Below, in pieces: positions 13,443 through 20,865 of a stretch of DNA of 20,935 bases. The DNA is taken from assembly GCA_945875195.1 (NCBI GenBank), contig CAMCJW010000012.1, forward strand, positions 1 through 20,935. The letters are read 5' to 3'. Both the position numbers and the translations under genes were made by a program. Position 1 is the stretch's first letter, and each line of letters opens with the position of its first letter. Source of the stretch: Chitinophaga pinensis (GTDB taxonomy: Bacteria; Bacteroidota; Bacteroidia; UKL13-3). The notes beneath the pieces are model-generated. The model saw only the letters and a program-made list of their open reading frames with translations. It had not been told where the DNA came from and made no database searches.

Positions 13443-15284
13443 ATGAAAATAAACAAAATCTTTACCTGCGCACTGTTAAGCTTACTAACGTTAAGCTATG
13501 CAAGTAATGTACATGCTAACAATATTGCTGTAAGCAATATCAGTCTTGTAGGGCAAAACACCACGGCAGGTGTAAATAATGCCGCTAACTATTCCATGGT
13601 AAAATTTAATGTGAGCTGGGATAACAGCTGGCGCATCAACACCGGCGCAACCAATTGGGATGCCGCCTGGGTATTTGTAAAGTTTCGTGTGGGCGGAAGT
13701 AATCCTACATTTACAGCTGTAAGCAGCAGCGGCACCACCGTTACGGTAAGCAGCACAGCCAACCTGCGTGTGGGTATGCCGGTACGTGTAACCAGCGGCA
13801 CGGGTGCGTTTGCCGCCAATACGGTTATTAGCAGCATAACAAATGCTACTCAGTTTGTAGTTAGTGCCGCACCTACTACTGTATTAAGCGGAGCCAATAT
13901 TGAATGTATCCGCATTTGGGAGCACGCCCGCCTAAACAATCCAGGCCATACCGCCCCAAGTGGCAGCACGATAGATGCCGGCCTATTAACTCCGGGCAGC
14001 GCATTTAATGCCACCACCAACCCGGCATTGGGTGTATTTATTTACCGCGATGCCGCAGGCGCAGGCACCAATACCTTTAACAATACCCAACTACGCTGGA
14101 ACTACGGTGCCAATGGCATAAACGACAATACAGTTATAAGCATACAGGTATTTGCCACAGAAATGGTACATGTGCCGGGTGGGGTTGATTTTAATGTAGG
14201 TGGCGGTGGCGGCACATCTGCGTTTACCAGTACCACTATTAATACGGCTACTGCCACCACCGTACCTAGTGGTACAGGCAGTATGGGTGGGCAAGCCGGG
14301 GGCTATCCTACCGGGCAAACGGCCCCAGCCAATGCCACCTGGCCCAATGGCTACAATGCCTTTTATTGCATGAAATACGAAATTAGCCAAGGCCAATACC
14401 GCGATTTTTTAAATACGCTTACCCGCACCCAGCAGGCCAACCGCGTAACTATGAATGGCACAGTGGGGGGCTATGCAGGCGGCTATACATGGAATGGAAG
14501 CGCATGGAGTGGAGGCGAGATAAACAACTTATCCTCACCTGCCAACCGCATTGGCCTTAGACTGGTAGCCGATCCCGGAGGCATTAGTCCGAGCACCTAT
14601 GCCTGCGATTTAAATCCATCTGCAACTTTGCCTACAGGTGTAAACCAAAGCGATGACGGAGAATGGATAGCCATGAGCCAACTGAATTGGATGGATGGCT
14701 GTGCCTATATGGATTGGGCAGGATTGAGACCTATGACCGAACTGGAATACGAAAAAGCCTGCCGGGGCAATCAGGCAGCGGTAAGTGGGGAGTATGCCTG
14801 GGGCAATGCCACCACCACCAGCGCCAATAATATAACCAATGGTGGGCAAGCCGGTGAGGTAACCAATACGGCCAATGCCAACTCCGTATCTGCCAACCAA
14901 ACCAATGTGCCAGGCCCGCTACGGGTAGGTGTGTTTGCCGGTGCAGCCACCACACGGGCGCAGGCCGGTGCCACCTATTACGGCATTATGGAAATGAGCG
15001 GAAACCTGTGGGAACGAGCAGTAACCATAGGTAATACGGAAGGGCGCGCTTACACCGGTACTCATGGCGATGGGTCCCTGAGTGCCAATGGCCATGCCAA
15101 CAGCACCTCATGGCCGGGCTTAGTAAGTACTGAGGTAACCGTAGCCACCGGGTCGGGCTTTCGCGGAGGCGCTTGGTACGTTGCTATATCCTTTATGCGC
15201 CTGTCAGACCGCAATAGTGCTACCGGTCCGTATACCAATCGCTACAGTGCTTACGGGTTTCGGGGTATTAGGGTTTCTCCGTAG
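13443..15284 (+). CDS. secreted SUMF1/FGE-fold (C-type-lectin-like) protein, no catalytic cysteines
   Basis: A signal peptide (1-25, ending NVHA) exports this 613-residue protein. Residues 27-87 and 159-250 form an N-terminal Bacteroidota surface domain (NWDAAWVFVKFRVGG, then HARLNNPGHTAPSGSTIDAG, then QLRWNYGANG). Between them about 65 residues (90-155, TVTVSSTANLRVGMPVRVTS to TVLSGANI) look like an inserted beta-rich domain. The SUMF1 domain spans about 300-613 (FYCMKYEISQGQYRDFLN, QLNWMDGCAYMDWAGLRPMT, MEMSGNLWERAV, FRGGAWYV, RLSDRN, YGFRGIRV). The Cys pair that true formylglycine-generating enzymes carry after the RGG block is absent, so a binding rather than enzymatic role is likelier. 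G+C is clearly higher than in its neighbours (30 of 60 bases at 14221-14280). Confidence 0.82.
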   Translation: MKINKIFTCALLSLLTLSYASNVHANNIAVSNISLVGQNTTAGVNNAANYSMVKFNVSWDNSWRINTGATNWDAAWVFVKFRVGGSNPTFTAVSSSGTTVTVSSTANLRVGMPVRVTSGTGAFAANTVISSITNATQFVVSAAPTTVLSGANIECIRIWEHARLNNPGHTAPSGSTIDAGLLTPGSAFNATTNPALGVFIYRDAAGAGTNTFNNTQLRWNYGANGINDNTVISIQVFATEMVHVPGGVDFNVGGGGGTSAFTSTTINTATATTVPSGTGSMGGQAGGYPTGQTAPANATWPNGYNAFYCMKYEISQGQYRDFLNTLTRTQQANRVTMNGTVGGYAGGYTWNGSAWSGGEINNLSSPANRIGLRLVADPGGISPSTYACDLNPSATLPTGVNQSDDGEWIAMSQLNWMDGCAYMDWAGLRPMTELEYEKACRGNQAAVSGEYAWGNATTTSANNITNGGQAGEVTNTANANSVSANQTNVPGPLRVGVFAGAATTRAQAGATYYGIMEMSGNLWERAVTIGNTEGRAYTGTHGDGSLSANGHANSTSWPGLVSTEVTVATGSGFRGGAWYVAISFMRLSDRNSATGPYTNRYSAYGFRGIRVSP

Positions 15285-15348
15285 TCCGGCCTGCGTTGGG
15301 GGAATTGGAAAAAGAAAATTTAAACCAGAAATTATTTAAAAAAAATCC

Positions 15349-17226
15349 ATGAAATCAATAAACAATAAATTAAGAAGTACTTGGCTGGTGTTAAGTTTAA
15401 TCACCTGCCAGCTAGCCCATGCACAATATTTAGGTGGCAGCGGTCACGGATGTGCAGTCAGCACTATAGGCGTACCTACAGCAGTAGCATTGGGCAATTA
15501 TTTCACAGGAACCACAGCCGATTTTACACTTGCATCCAATTGGAGCTCAGGGTTGTTTCCTTCTAATGAAACAGTTACCATTCGCAATTCAGGTACACAA
15601 CCCATACTAACGGGTGCACAAACCATCGCTGCAGGTACCACCATTAATATACTTAGCGGTGCCAGTTTAACGGTAGCTCCCGGTGGCACGCTTACTGTAA
15701 ATGGCAAGTTAGCCAACAACGGTACCTTTACCCTGAAAAGCGATGCTACGGGTACTGCATCAATTGGTAATTCTGCAGGTACCATTACAGGCAACGTTAC
15801 CGTAGAAAGATTTATTCCTGCTGCGCGCAAATTTCGTTTAATGTCTCATCCCTTCAGTTCTGCACAAAATTTAAGTATAATAACAGACGATATTGATATT
15901 ACTGGAAATACAACTGGGGTTACAGATAATACTGCCAAGACTTTGGGTACTGGTTTTACGGCAACAACCGGAGGCTTAGTAGTAAATAACCCTAGTGCCT
16001 TCCGTTTTAGTACAGCCAATGCCAATGGAAATGCAAGCGATGGAGGATGGAAAGCGTTTACTGCAGCAGATGGTACTGGTGCAAACAATACTTGGGGTGT
16101 TGGACAAGGTATTCGTGTATTAATTAGAGGTGCTAAAGGTCAAGGCTTAGATGGTGTTGCTTATTCACCATCCAACGTAACACTAGACATGACAGGTGCT
16201 GTTAACATAGGTAATGTAAACTTATCTTTAGTAACTGGAGGTACTGGAGGTACTGCTGGATTTAACCTTGTTGGAAATCCTTACCCTTCTCCAGTTGATA
16301 TTAGTGCAGTGGTTTTTGCTTCTACTGGAGTGGCAGGTATCAATAAGACTGTTTATACCCGTAACCCCCAAACGGGCGCATATACTACTCAATTGTTAGT
16401 CAATGCAACCCCTTATAATATTCCTTCTTATGCTGCTGTATTTATTCAAAATACTGGCGCAGGCAGTGTTACCTTACCTTTTACAGAGGCAAGAAAAGCG
16501 AGCTCATCGAGTTTAACAACCTTTAAAACAGGTCTAACCAATATTGCCTTATTTGAATTTAAAATAGGTGGGGTTGTTTATGATAATTTAAACATTGGTT
16601 TTGACGAAAATGCAAATGCTGTTTTTGAAACAAAATACGATGCCATTAAATTAAACAACGATTCATTTAATTTTAGTTCATTAACTAGCAACGGCGAATA
16701 TGTTTGTACAGATATCCGTCCATTTATCAATGAAGGTAAGATTAAGCTATTTACAAACATCAAAAGTGGTTCAACTGAAATAGAAATTAGTGCCTCCGCT
16801 TTCAACTTGCCGAATGGAAAAAATCTATTCTTCGTTGATAATTTTGCTAATAAGACTATCAAGGTGGATGAGAAGTTCAAGTACAACTTTTTAATAGATG
16901 CAAATAATCAAAGTACCTTTGGGGCAGAAAGATTTTATTTAACCACAAGTATTAGTACTTCTATAAAAGAATTAAGTAAGGAAAGTTTCTGCTCAATTTA
17001 CCCTAATCCAACTACCGACAAACTTAATATAGCTTTAAATTCAACTAAGGAAGGAAACTATAATTACACTGTTTTTAACCAGCTTGGTCAGGTTATACTT
17101 TTAGGGAATTTAGAATTAAAAAATGGCAAACCTGCTACTATTAATACACAAGAAATCAATAGCGGTATTTATTTCATACAAGTTACTAATGGAAGCGAAT
17201 CACAAACCATCAAATTCATAAAATAA
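15349..17226 (+). CDS. secreted protein with type IX secretion (Por) C-terminal sorting domain
   Basis: A 625-residue T9SS cargo protein. The signal peptide ends at about residue 25 (CQLAHAQ). Residues 50-150 are Thr/Gly/Ala-rich with regular beta-strand repeats (TINILSGASLTVAPGGTLTV, then NGKLANNGTF), suggesting a beta-helix-like stalk. A middle Bacteroidota domain follows (VERFIPAARKFRLMSHPF, then GFNLVGNPYPSPVDIS). The C-terminal 77 residues (from 549) are a type A sorting domain: SIYPNPTTDKLNIAL, VFNQLGQVI, and the closing GIYFIQVTNGSESQTIKFIK. The C-terminal signal directs crossing of the outer membrane and surface attachment or release. It starts 64 bases after the SUMF1-like gene, and the small PID-CTERM-like gene follows at 36 bases, so the three are probably one transcript. 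Confidence 0.85.
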   Translation: MKSINNKLRSTWLVLSLITCQLAHAQYLGGSGHGCAVSTIGVPTAVALGNYFTGTTADFTLASNWSSGLFPSNETVTIRNSGTQPILTGAQTIAAGTTINILSGASLTVAPGGTLTVNGKLANNGTFTLKSDATGTASIGNSAGTITGNVTVERFIPAARKFRLMSHPFSSAQNLSIITDDIDITGNTTGVTDNTAKTLGTGFTATTGGLVVNNPSAFRFSTANANGNASDGGWKAFTAADGTGANNTWGVGQGIRVLIRGAKGQGLDGVAYSPSNVTLDMTGAVNIGNVNLSLVTGGTGGTAGFNLVGNPYPSPVDISAVVFASTGVAGINKTVYTRNPQTGAYTTQLLVNATPYNIPSYAAVFIQNTGAGSVTLPFTEARKASSSSLTTFKTGLTNIALFEFKIGGVVYDNLNIGFDENANAVFETKYDAIKLNNDSFNFSSLTSNGEYVCTDIRPFINEGKIKLFTNIKSGSTEIEISASAFNLPNGKNLFFVDNFANKTIKVDEKFKYNFLIDANNQSTFGAERFYLTTSISTSIKELSKESFCSIYPNPTTDKLNIALNSTKEGNYNYTVFNQLGQVILLGNLELKNGKPATINTQEINSGIYFIQVTNGSESQTIKFIK

Positions 17227-17262
17227 ACTTACCCAAACAAAAACCATTTAATTAAAAACAAC

Positions 17263-17463
17263 ATGAAAAAGTATATCAAACACTTAAGCCTTTTGGCTAG
17301 CGTATTATTTACCCTTTCTTTTGCGGCTTTAGCTCAACCCGGATTTGACGATGATGTAGAAGATACCCCTTTAGATGGTGGAATTGCCGCATTGATTATG
17401 GGTGCATCTGCATTTGGATACCGCCAAATTAAAAAACATAATCAAAAAAATACGCTTGATTAA
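17263..17463 (+). CDS. small exported protein with PID-CTERM-like sorting tail
   Basis: This 66-residue protein has a signal peptide (1-25, ending ALAQ), a short acidic stretch PGFDDDVEDTPLDGG, a hydrophobic helix (IAALIMGASAFGY) and a basic end (RQIKKHNQKNTLD). The order motif, helix, basic tail is the tripartite layout of C-terminal protein-sorting signals. The D-T-P-L/I-D-G-G motif matches what NCBI names PID-CTERM in Bacteroidota, as far as I recall. Almost nothing remains between the two signals, so the mature protein is tiny. It is last in the SUMF1/T9SS gene group. Confidence 0.68.
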   Translation: MKKYIKHLSLLASVLFTLSFAALAQPGFDDDVEDTPLDGGIAALIMGASAFGYRQIKKHNQKNTLD

Positions 17464-17518
17464 GCGTAAAAAAAAGAGGTCGCTCGTAACTATTATATAG
17501 CTGCCTAAACTAATCAAC

Positions 17519-17546
17519 TGCGGTAGCTGTTTGCTTGAATACCGCA
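17519..17546 (+). repeat. 7-bp hairpin after the PID-CTERM-like gene
   Basis: TGCGGTA (17519-17525) pairs with TACCGCA (17540-17546) around a 14-base loop. It lies just before the strong terminator and may protect the transcript's 3' end. Confidence 0.45.
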
Positions 17547-17558
17547 TAAGTTATTATT

Positions 17559-17597
17559 AAAAAAAAACGAGTCTTCAAATGGAGACTCGTTTTTTTT
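17559..17597 (+). terminator. intrinsic terminator of the SUMF1-T9SS-CTERM group
   Basis: AAAAAAACGAGTCT (17561-17574) pairs with AGACTCGTTTTTTT (17583-17596) around an 8-base loop, with A-tract and T-tract on either side. It is 95 bases after the PID-CTERM-like stop and can work in both directions. Confidence 0.88.
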
Positions 17598-17688
17598 GTA
17601 TTACTCTCATATGATTCACATAAGATGTTATTTTTAGAGATTACATGGGCAGACTTCAAAAATTTTACGGGTATGCAAATCAACATCT

Positions 17689-17847
17689 TTAAAGAAAATC
17701 TAGCATTTTTAAAACCATTACATTTTCATAGAAGCTCACCCAAGGATTCATCTGGTTCCAATAAACATTTCCCACATATAGTTCAATATAATCAGTTCCG
17801 TTTAAAGGTAAAAAGTCATTGCCCGCAGTTTCAATCGTATTATTCAT
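17689..17847 (-). pseudogene. hppD remnant with internal deletion (copy B)
   Basis: From the ATG at 17847 the minus strand reads MNNTIETAGNDFLPLNGTDY, then IELYVGN, then jumps to VYWNQMNPWVSFYENVM and soon stops at 17689. Intact hppD has IELYVGNAKQ at residue 27 and CVGNVDWNQMNPWVSFYENVMG at residue 184. The remnant therefore lacks about 155 codons, deleted between two VGN-coding sites, and all sequence after the ENVM position. The retained internal block (17714-17772) differs from intact hppD by three bases in about 59. It lies 46 bases after the hmgA stop, the expected place for hppD in an hmgA-hppD operon. Confidence 0.85.
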
Positions 17848-17868
17848 GGGGGCAAATATAATTCAGAA
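17788..17868. repeat. direct repeat B, right boundary of the island
   Basis: This copy matches 11975-12055 in the same orientation at a constant offset of 5813. It covers the hppD-remnant start codons and the -7 promoter box. Together the pair bracket about 5.7 kb. Confidence 0.85.
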
Positions 17869-17881
17869 TTCTGAATTCAAA
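17853..17881 (-). promoter_or_regulatory. promoter-like sequence of the hppD remnant
   Basis: On the minus strand, TTTG (17881-17878), a 17-base spacer and TATATTTG (17860-17853) fit the Bacteroidota consensus, six bases before the remnant's ATG. It may be the original hppD promoter, now driving only a relic. Confidence 0.45.
17861..17876. repeat. 16-bp palindrome, copy of the core at 9719-9748
   Basis: ATTCAGAATTCTGAAT is identical to the core of the 30-bp palindrome after ccmF. The following bases (TCAAAATTT) look like a decayed continuation of the same 14-base period. It lies 18 bases from the hmgA stop. Confidence 0.8.
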
Positions 17882-17893
17882 ATTTAGCTTTTC

Positions 17894-19051
17894 CTATTCC
17901 ACCCAAGATTTGTAGTAATGCGGATCTTCGCAATCCATGGCCGCTTGGGTTATTTCAAGTGGATAAAATGGATCAATCATTACTGCCAATTCTTTGGTTT
18001 CGGTTTTGCCAATAGATTTTTCGGCAGTGCCAGGGTGTGGACCGTGTGGGATGCCTTTTGGGTGTAAGCTAATCATGCCTCGTTCTACGTGTTTTCTGCT
18101 CATAAAATCACCGTCAACATAATACAATACCTCGTCGCTATCCACATTGCTGTGGTTATAAGGTGCAGGAATTGAATCTGGGTGGTAATCGTACATACGC
18201 GGTACAAATGAGCAGATCACAAAATTATGTCCTTCAAATGTTTGGTGAATAGGTGGTGGCATGTGAATTCTGCCTGTTATAGGCTCATAATTATGAATGC
18301 TAAACCCATAAGGATATTGAAATCCATCCCAACCAATGGCGTCAAATGGATGCGAAGCGTAAGTATAAGGATAAATAAGGTCCTGTTTTTTTATGAGCAC
18401 CTTAAAATCGCCTTTTTCGTCATGTGTTTCAAGATTTTCTGGGAGTTTTATATCGCGCTCGCAGTAAGGCGAATGTTCCATTAATTGTCCAAATTGGTTT
18501 AAATAACGCTTTGGTGGCTTAATGGGACTAAAACTTTCCGTAATCATCAACCTGTTTTTTTCGGTATCAAATTGCATTTGGTAAATAACGCCTCTTGGAA
18601 TAACCAAGTAATCGCCATATTCAAATTTAATTTGGCCAAACAATGTTTTGAGGGTGCCACTGCCTTCATGAATAAAAATTACCTCATCTGCATCTGCATT
18701 TTTGTAGAAGTAATCGGTCATACTTTTTTTAGGAGCAGCCACAGAAAGATACAAGTCCTTATTAAAAAGCATAACCACCCTAGATGCTAAGTAATCGTCT
18801 TTTGGTTCAGCCTTAAAGGTTAAGAAACTGCGGTTTTGCAAATTTTTTGATAGGGCCGCTTTGGGCTGTACGCTATAGGCTGAACCAATATCTTTTACCA
18901 ATGTTGGTGGATGGCAGTGGTAGGCCAATGAGTATAAACTGCTGAAACCTTCTGTAGAGATAAGCTCTTCGGAATACAAAGAACCATCTGGTTTTCTGAA
19001 TTGGGTATGACGTTTTTTGGGTATACTACCTACTCGATGATAAAAAGGCAT
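17894..19051 (-). CDS. hmgA: homogentisate 1,2-dioxygenase
   Basis: This cupin-fold iron enzyme opens the homogentisate ring to maleylacetoacetate, the step after HppD in tyrosine catabolism. It has 385 residues, close to the shorter bacterial form. Iron ligands are expected in PYNH300SNVDSDE307VLYYVDG and in GIPH336GPHPG. Other conserved blocks are GWDGFQYPYGFSIHNYEPIT and RIHMPPPIHQTFEGHNFVIC. The start MPFYHRVGSIPKKRHTQFRK is typical of the family. It diverges from the TPR gene over 105 bases, and downstream of its stop lies the hppD remnant instead of hppD itself. Confidence 0.95.
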   Translation of the reverse strand: MPFYHRVGSIPKKRHTQFRKPDGSLYSEELISTEGFSSLYSLAYHCHPPTLVKDIGSAYSVQPKAALSKNLQNRSFLTFKAEPKDDYLASRVVMLFNKDLYLSVAAPKKSMTDYFYKNADADEVIFIHEGSGTLKTLFGQIKFEYGDYLVIPRGVIYQMQFDTEKNRLMITESFSPIKPPKRYLNQFGQLMEHSPYCERDIKLPENLETHDEKGDFKVLIKKQDLIYPYTYASHPFDAIGWDGFQYPYGFSIHNYEPITGRIHMPPPIHQTFEGHNFVICSFVPRMYDYHPDSIPAPYNHSNVDSDEVLYYVDGDFMSRKHVERGMISLHPKGIPHGPHPGTAEKSIGKTETKELAVMIDPFYPLEITQAAMDCEDPHYYKSWVE

Positions 19052-19156
19052 AATTTTGTTGTATTAATTTTAATTGGGTCAACCCTTAAGTAATATTTGC
19101 TTGACTAACATTCAAGTGTTTTATTTGCCCAAGATTGATTTCTCAAAAATATAAAA

Positions 19157-20176
19157 ATGTATTATAAACTTAGCCTTAATATTCTGATTTTTATCAGTAT
19201 TTCTATTTTGTTAATTTCCTGTGGCCAAAATGCCGCAAAAAGTAAGTTGCCAGATGCAGGGGATAGTACTGCAAATATTGCAGCTGTAAAGGAATTAAGT
19301 AAGGCCATTGAAGAAAATCCAGAAGATGCCGAATTATTATACAGAAGAGCCCAAGTATATGCAAATGAAAAGTTTTTGAATAGGGCAGAAGATGATTTTT
19401 TGGCTGCCATTGCTATAGATTCTATCAATCCATTGTATCATTTTAATTTGGCTCGAACCTTATATGCCATGAACCAAACCCAAAGGGCTGCAGCAAGTTA
19501 TGAAAAGGCAATTTTGCTTAAACCAGATTACCAAGATGCCATATTAAAATTAGCTGATTTGTATTTTGTTGTGAAGGAGCATAATAAATCCATTGCCTTA
19601 CTCAATAAAGGAATGAAATTGGATCAAGGTAATGCCACTATATATCATATGTTGGGCATGAATTATAAGGAAATGGGCGACACAGCGAGGGCAATTTATC
19701 ATTTTCAAACTGCCATAGAAAATGATGCCACCGATTATGAATCTACTTTATATATAGCCAATTTATATGCTGCTCGCAGAAATCAATTGGCGTTTGATTA
19801 TTATAAAGCTGCCATTAAACTGCAACCTAAAAACCAAGATGCTTGGTTTAGCAGAGCCGTTTTTGAGCAAAACCTGAGGTTGAATAAAAATGCTTTAATT
19901 GATTATAGAAGGGTAATAGATTTGAACCCAGAAAATTATTTGGCATATTACAATGTTGGTTATATCAACTTTGAAAATGGCACCATGGATGAGGCCTTAA
20001 GAAATTGGAATACCTGCACCCAAATGAATCCAAGTTTTGCCAATGCTTTTTACATGAAAGGATTGATATACGAAGAAAGAAAAAACAAGGTAGACGCCAG
20101 AATAAACTACAAGGTGGCTCTTGAATTGGAGCCTAGCAATGCTTTGTTTAAATCTGGATTAGAACGATTAAAGTAA
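19157..20176 (+). CDS. TPR-repeat lipoprotein
   Basis: A lipoprotein signal peptide ends in the lipobox LLISC (Cys at residue 22). The rest, about residues 40-339, is a run of roughly eight tetratricopeptide repeats, for example LYHFNLARTLYAMNQTQRAA, then ATIYHMLGMNYKEMGDTARA, then AFYMKGLIYEERKNKVDARI, with the A-x-x-x-P spacing between helices (KPDYQDA, NPENYLA, NPSFANA). TPR solenoids bind partner proteins, so this is probably an envelope scaffold. The partner cannot be read from the sequence. The DUF4136 gene follows at 70 bases with its own promoter. Confidence 0.88.
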   Translation: MYYKLSLNILIFISISILLISCGQNAAKSKLPDAGDSTANIAAVKELSKAIEENPEDAELLYRRAQVYANEKFLNRAEDDFLAAIAIDSINPLYHFNLARTLYAMNQTQRAAASYEKAILLKPDYQDAILKLADLYFVVKEHNKSIALLNKGMKLDQGNATIYHMLGMNYKEMGDTARAIYHFQTAIENDATDYESTLYIANLYAARRNQLAFDYYKAAIKLQPKNQDAWFSRAVFEQNLRLNKNALIDYRRVIDLNPENYLAYYNVGYINFENGTMDEALRNWNTCTQMNPSFANAFYMKGLIYEERKNKVDARINYKVALELEPSNALFKSGLERLK

Positions 20177-20192
20177 GTATGGAAAAATCGAA

Positions 20193-20223
20193 TTTGTAGA
20201 TTTTCATTATTTGCTTACTTTTG
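20193..20223 (+). promoter_or_regulatory. promoter of the DUF4136 gene
   Basis: TTTG (20193-20196), a 19-base spacer and TACTTTTG (20216-20223) match the Bacteroidota TTTG / TAnnTTTG consensus. The ATG is 23 bases after the -7 box, leaving a leader of roughly 18 bases. Confidence 0.65.
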
Positions 20224-20246
20224 GCTATTAAAAAAAATATTATTCT

Positions 20247-20864
20247 ATGAAGTCAAAATTATTCCTTGCAGCAGGGTTAATCTATACCCTACTAGCGTTT
20301 TCGGCTTGCCACCCGGGTGGGGCAGAATATGTTAGCGACCTTGATATTGTTGGAACAGCCTACTCAAAAGTAACTGATTTTAGCGCTAGAAAAACTTACG
20401 CCTTGAGTCCAAATGTATTAAAAGTGGGTAGTGACAATATTTTGAAGCCAGAGTACTTAGATGCCACTTCTGCCTTAGTCATTACTAGTCAGATTGATGC
20501 CAATATGAAAGCAAATGGTTGGGTTAAAGTTGACACCATGTCAAATCCAGATGTTTCCATCATCAATTCGGTTATGACCAGTACAACTGTTTATTATTAT
20601 TCAAATTACTGGTATGGCTATGGTTATGGCTATGGATGGTACTACCCTGGTTATTATCCGCCAACTTATTCAACTACAACCACAGGGTCTTTGTTAACTC
20701 AAATGTTAGATTTAAAAGATTCTGCTGTAGATGGTAGAAGGCCAATGGCTTGGGTTTCTGTTGTAAACGGTTTGGTTGAAGGTTCTTCATCAACATTTGC
20801 TAATAGAGCCAGACGGGCCATTGATCAAGCGTTTAAACAATCCCCAATTTTAAAGAAAAACTAA
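20247..20864 (+). CDS. DUF4136 lipoprotein with Tyr/Gly-rich loop
   Basis: The signal ends in the lipobox AFSAC (Cys at residue 21). The DUF4136 fold covers about 30-195: DFSARKTYALSPNV, then ITSQIDANMKANGWVKVD, then NPDVSIINSV, and the end SSTFANRARRAIDQAFKQSP. Residues about 115-136 form a Tyr/Trp/Gly-rich loop (YWYGYGYGYGWYYPGYYPP), a feature of many DUF4136 proteins. It is probably outer-membrane anchored; the family's function is not established. The next gene begins two bases after its stop codon, so the pair are co-transcribed. Confidence 0.87.
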   Translation: MKSKLFLAAGLIYTLLAFSACHPGGAEYVSDLDIVGTAYSKVTDFSARKTYALSPNVLKVGSDNILKPEYLDATSALVITSQIDANMKANGWVKVDTMSNPDVSIINSVMTSTTVYYYSNYWYGYGYGYGWYYPGYYPPTYSTTTTGSLLTQMLDLKDSAVDGRRPMAWVSVVNGLVEGSSSTFANRARRAIDQAFKQSPILKKN

Positions 20865-20865
20865 C

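Noticed and set aside
13589..14974. Several minus-strand ORFs of 67-101 residues inside the SUMF1-like gene
   Set aside because: They arise from the higher G+C and biased codons of the real gene. Their compositions (Pro/Ala/Val- or Trp/His-rich) are typical shadow artefacts.
13443..15284. Active formylglycine-generating enzyme or sulfatase maturase
   Set aside because: The two catalytic cysteines after the RGG block are absent and there is no sulfatase gene nearby; only the fold is supported.
15498..16088. Minus-strand ORFs opposite the T9SS cargo gene
   Set aside because: They are Val/Pro-rich shadows of the Thr/Gly/Ala-rich repeats.
17625..17861. 78-residue plus-strand ORF
   Set aside because: It is antisense to the hppD remnant over most of its length and its residues are the shadow of that homology; no family match or ribosome-binding site.
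11975..17868. Insertion sequence or composite transposon
   Set aside because: No transposase, no terminal inverted repeats and no short target duplications at the boundaries; the flanking repeats are derived from hppD coding sequence.
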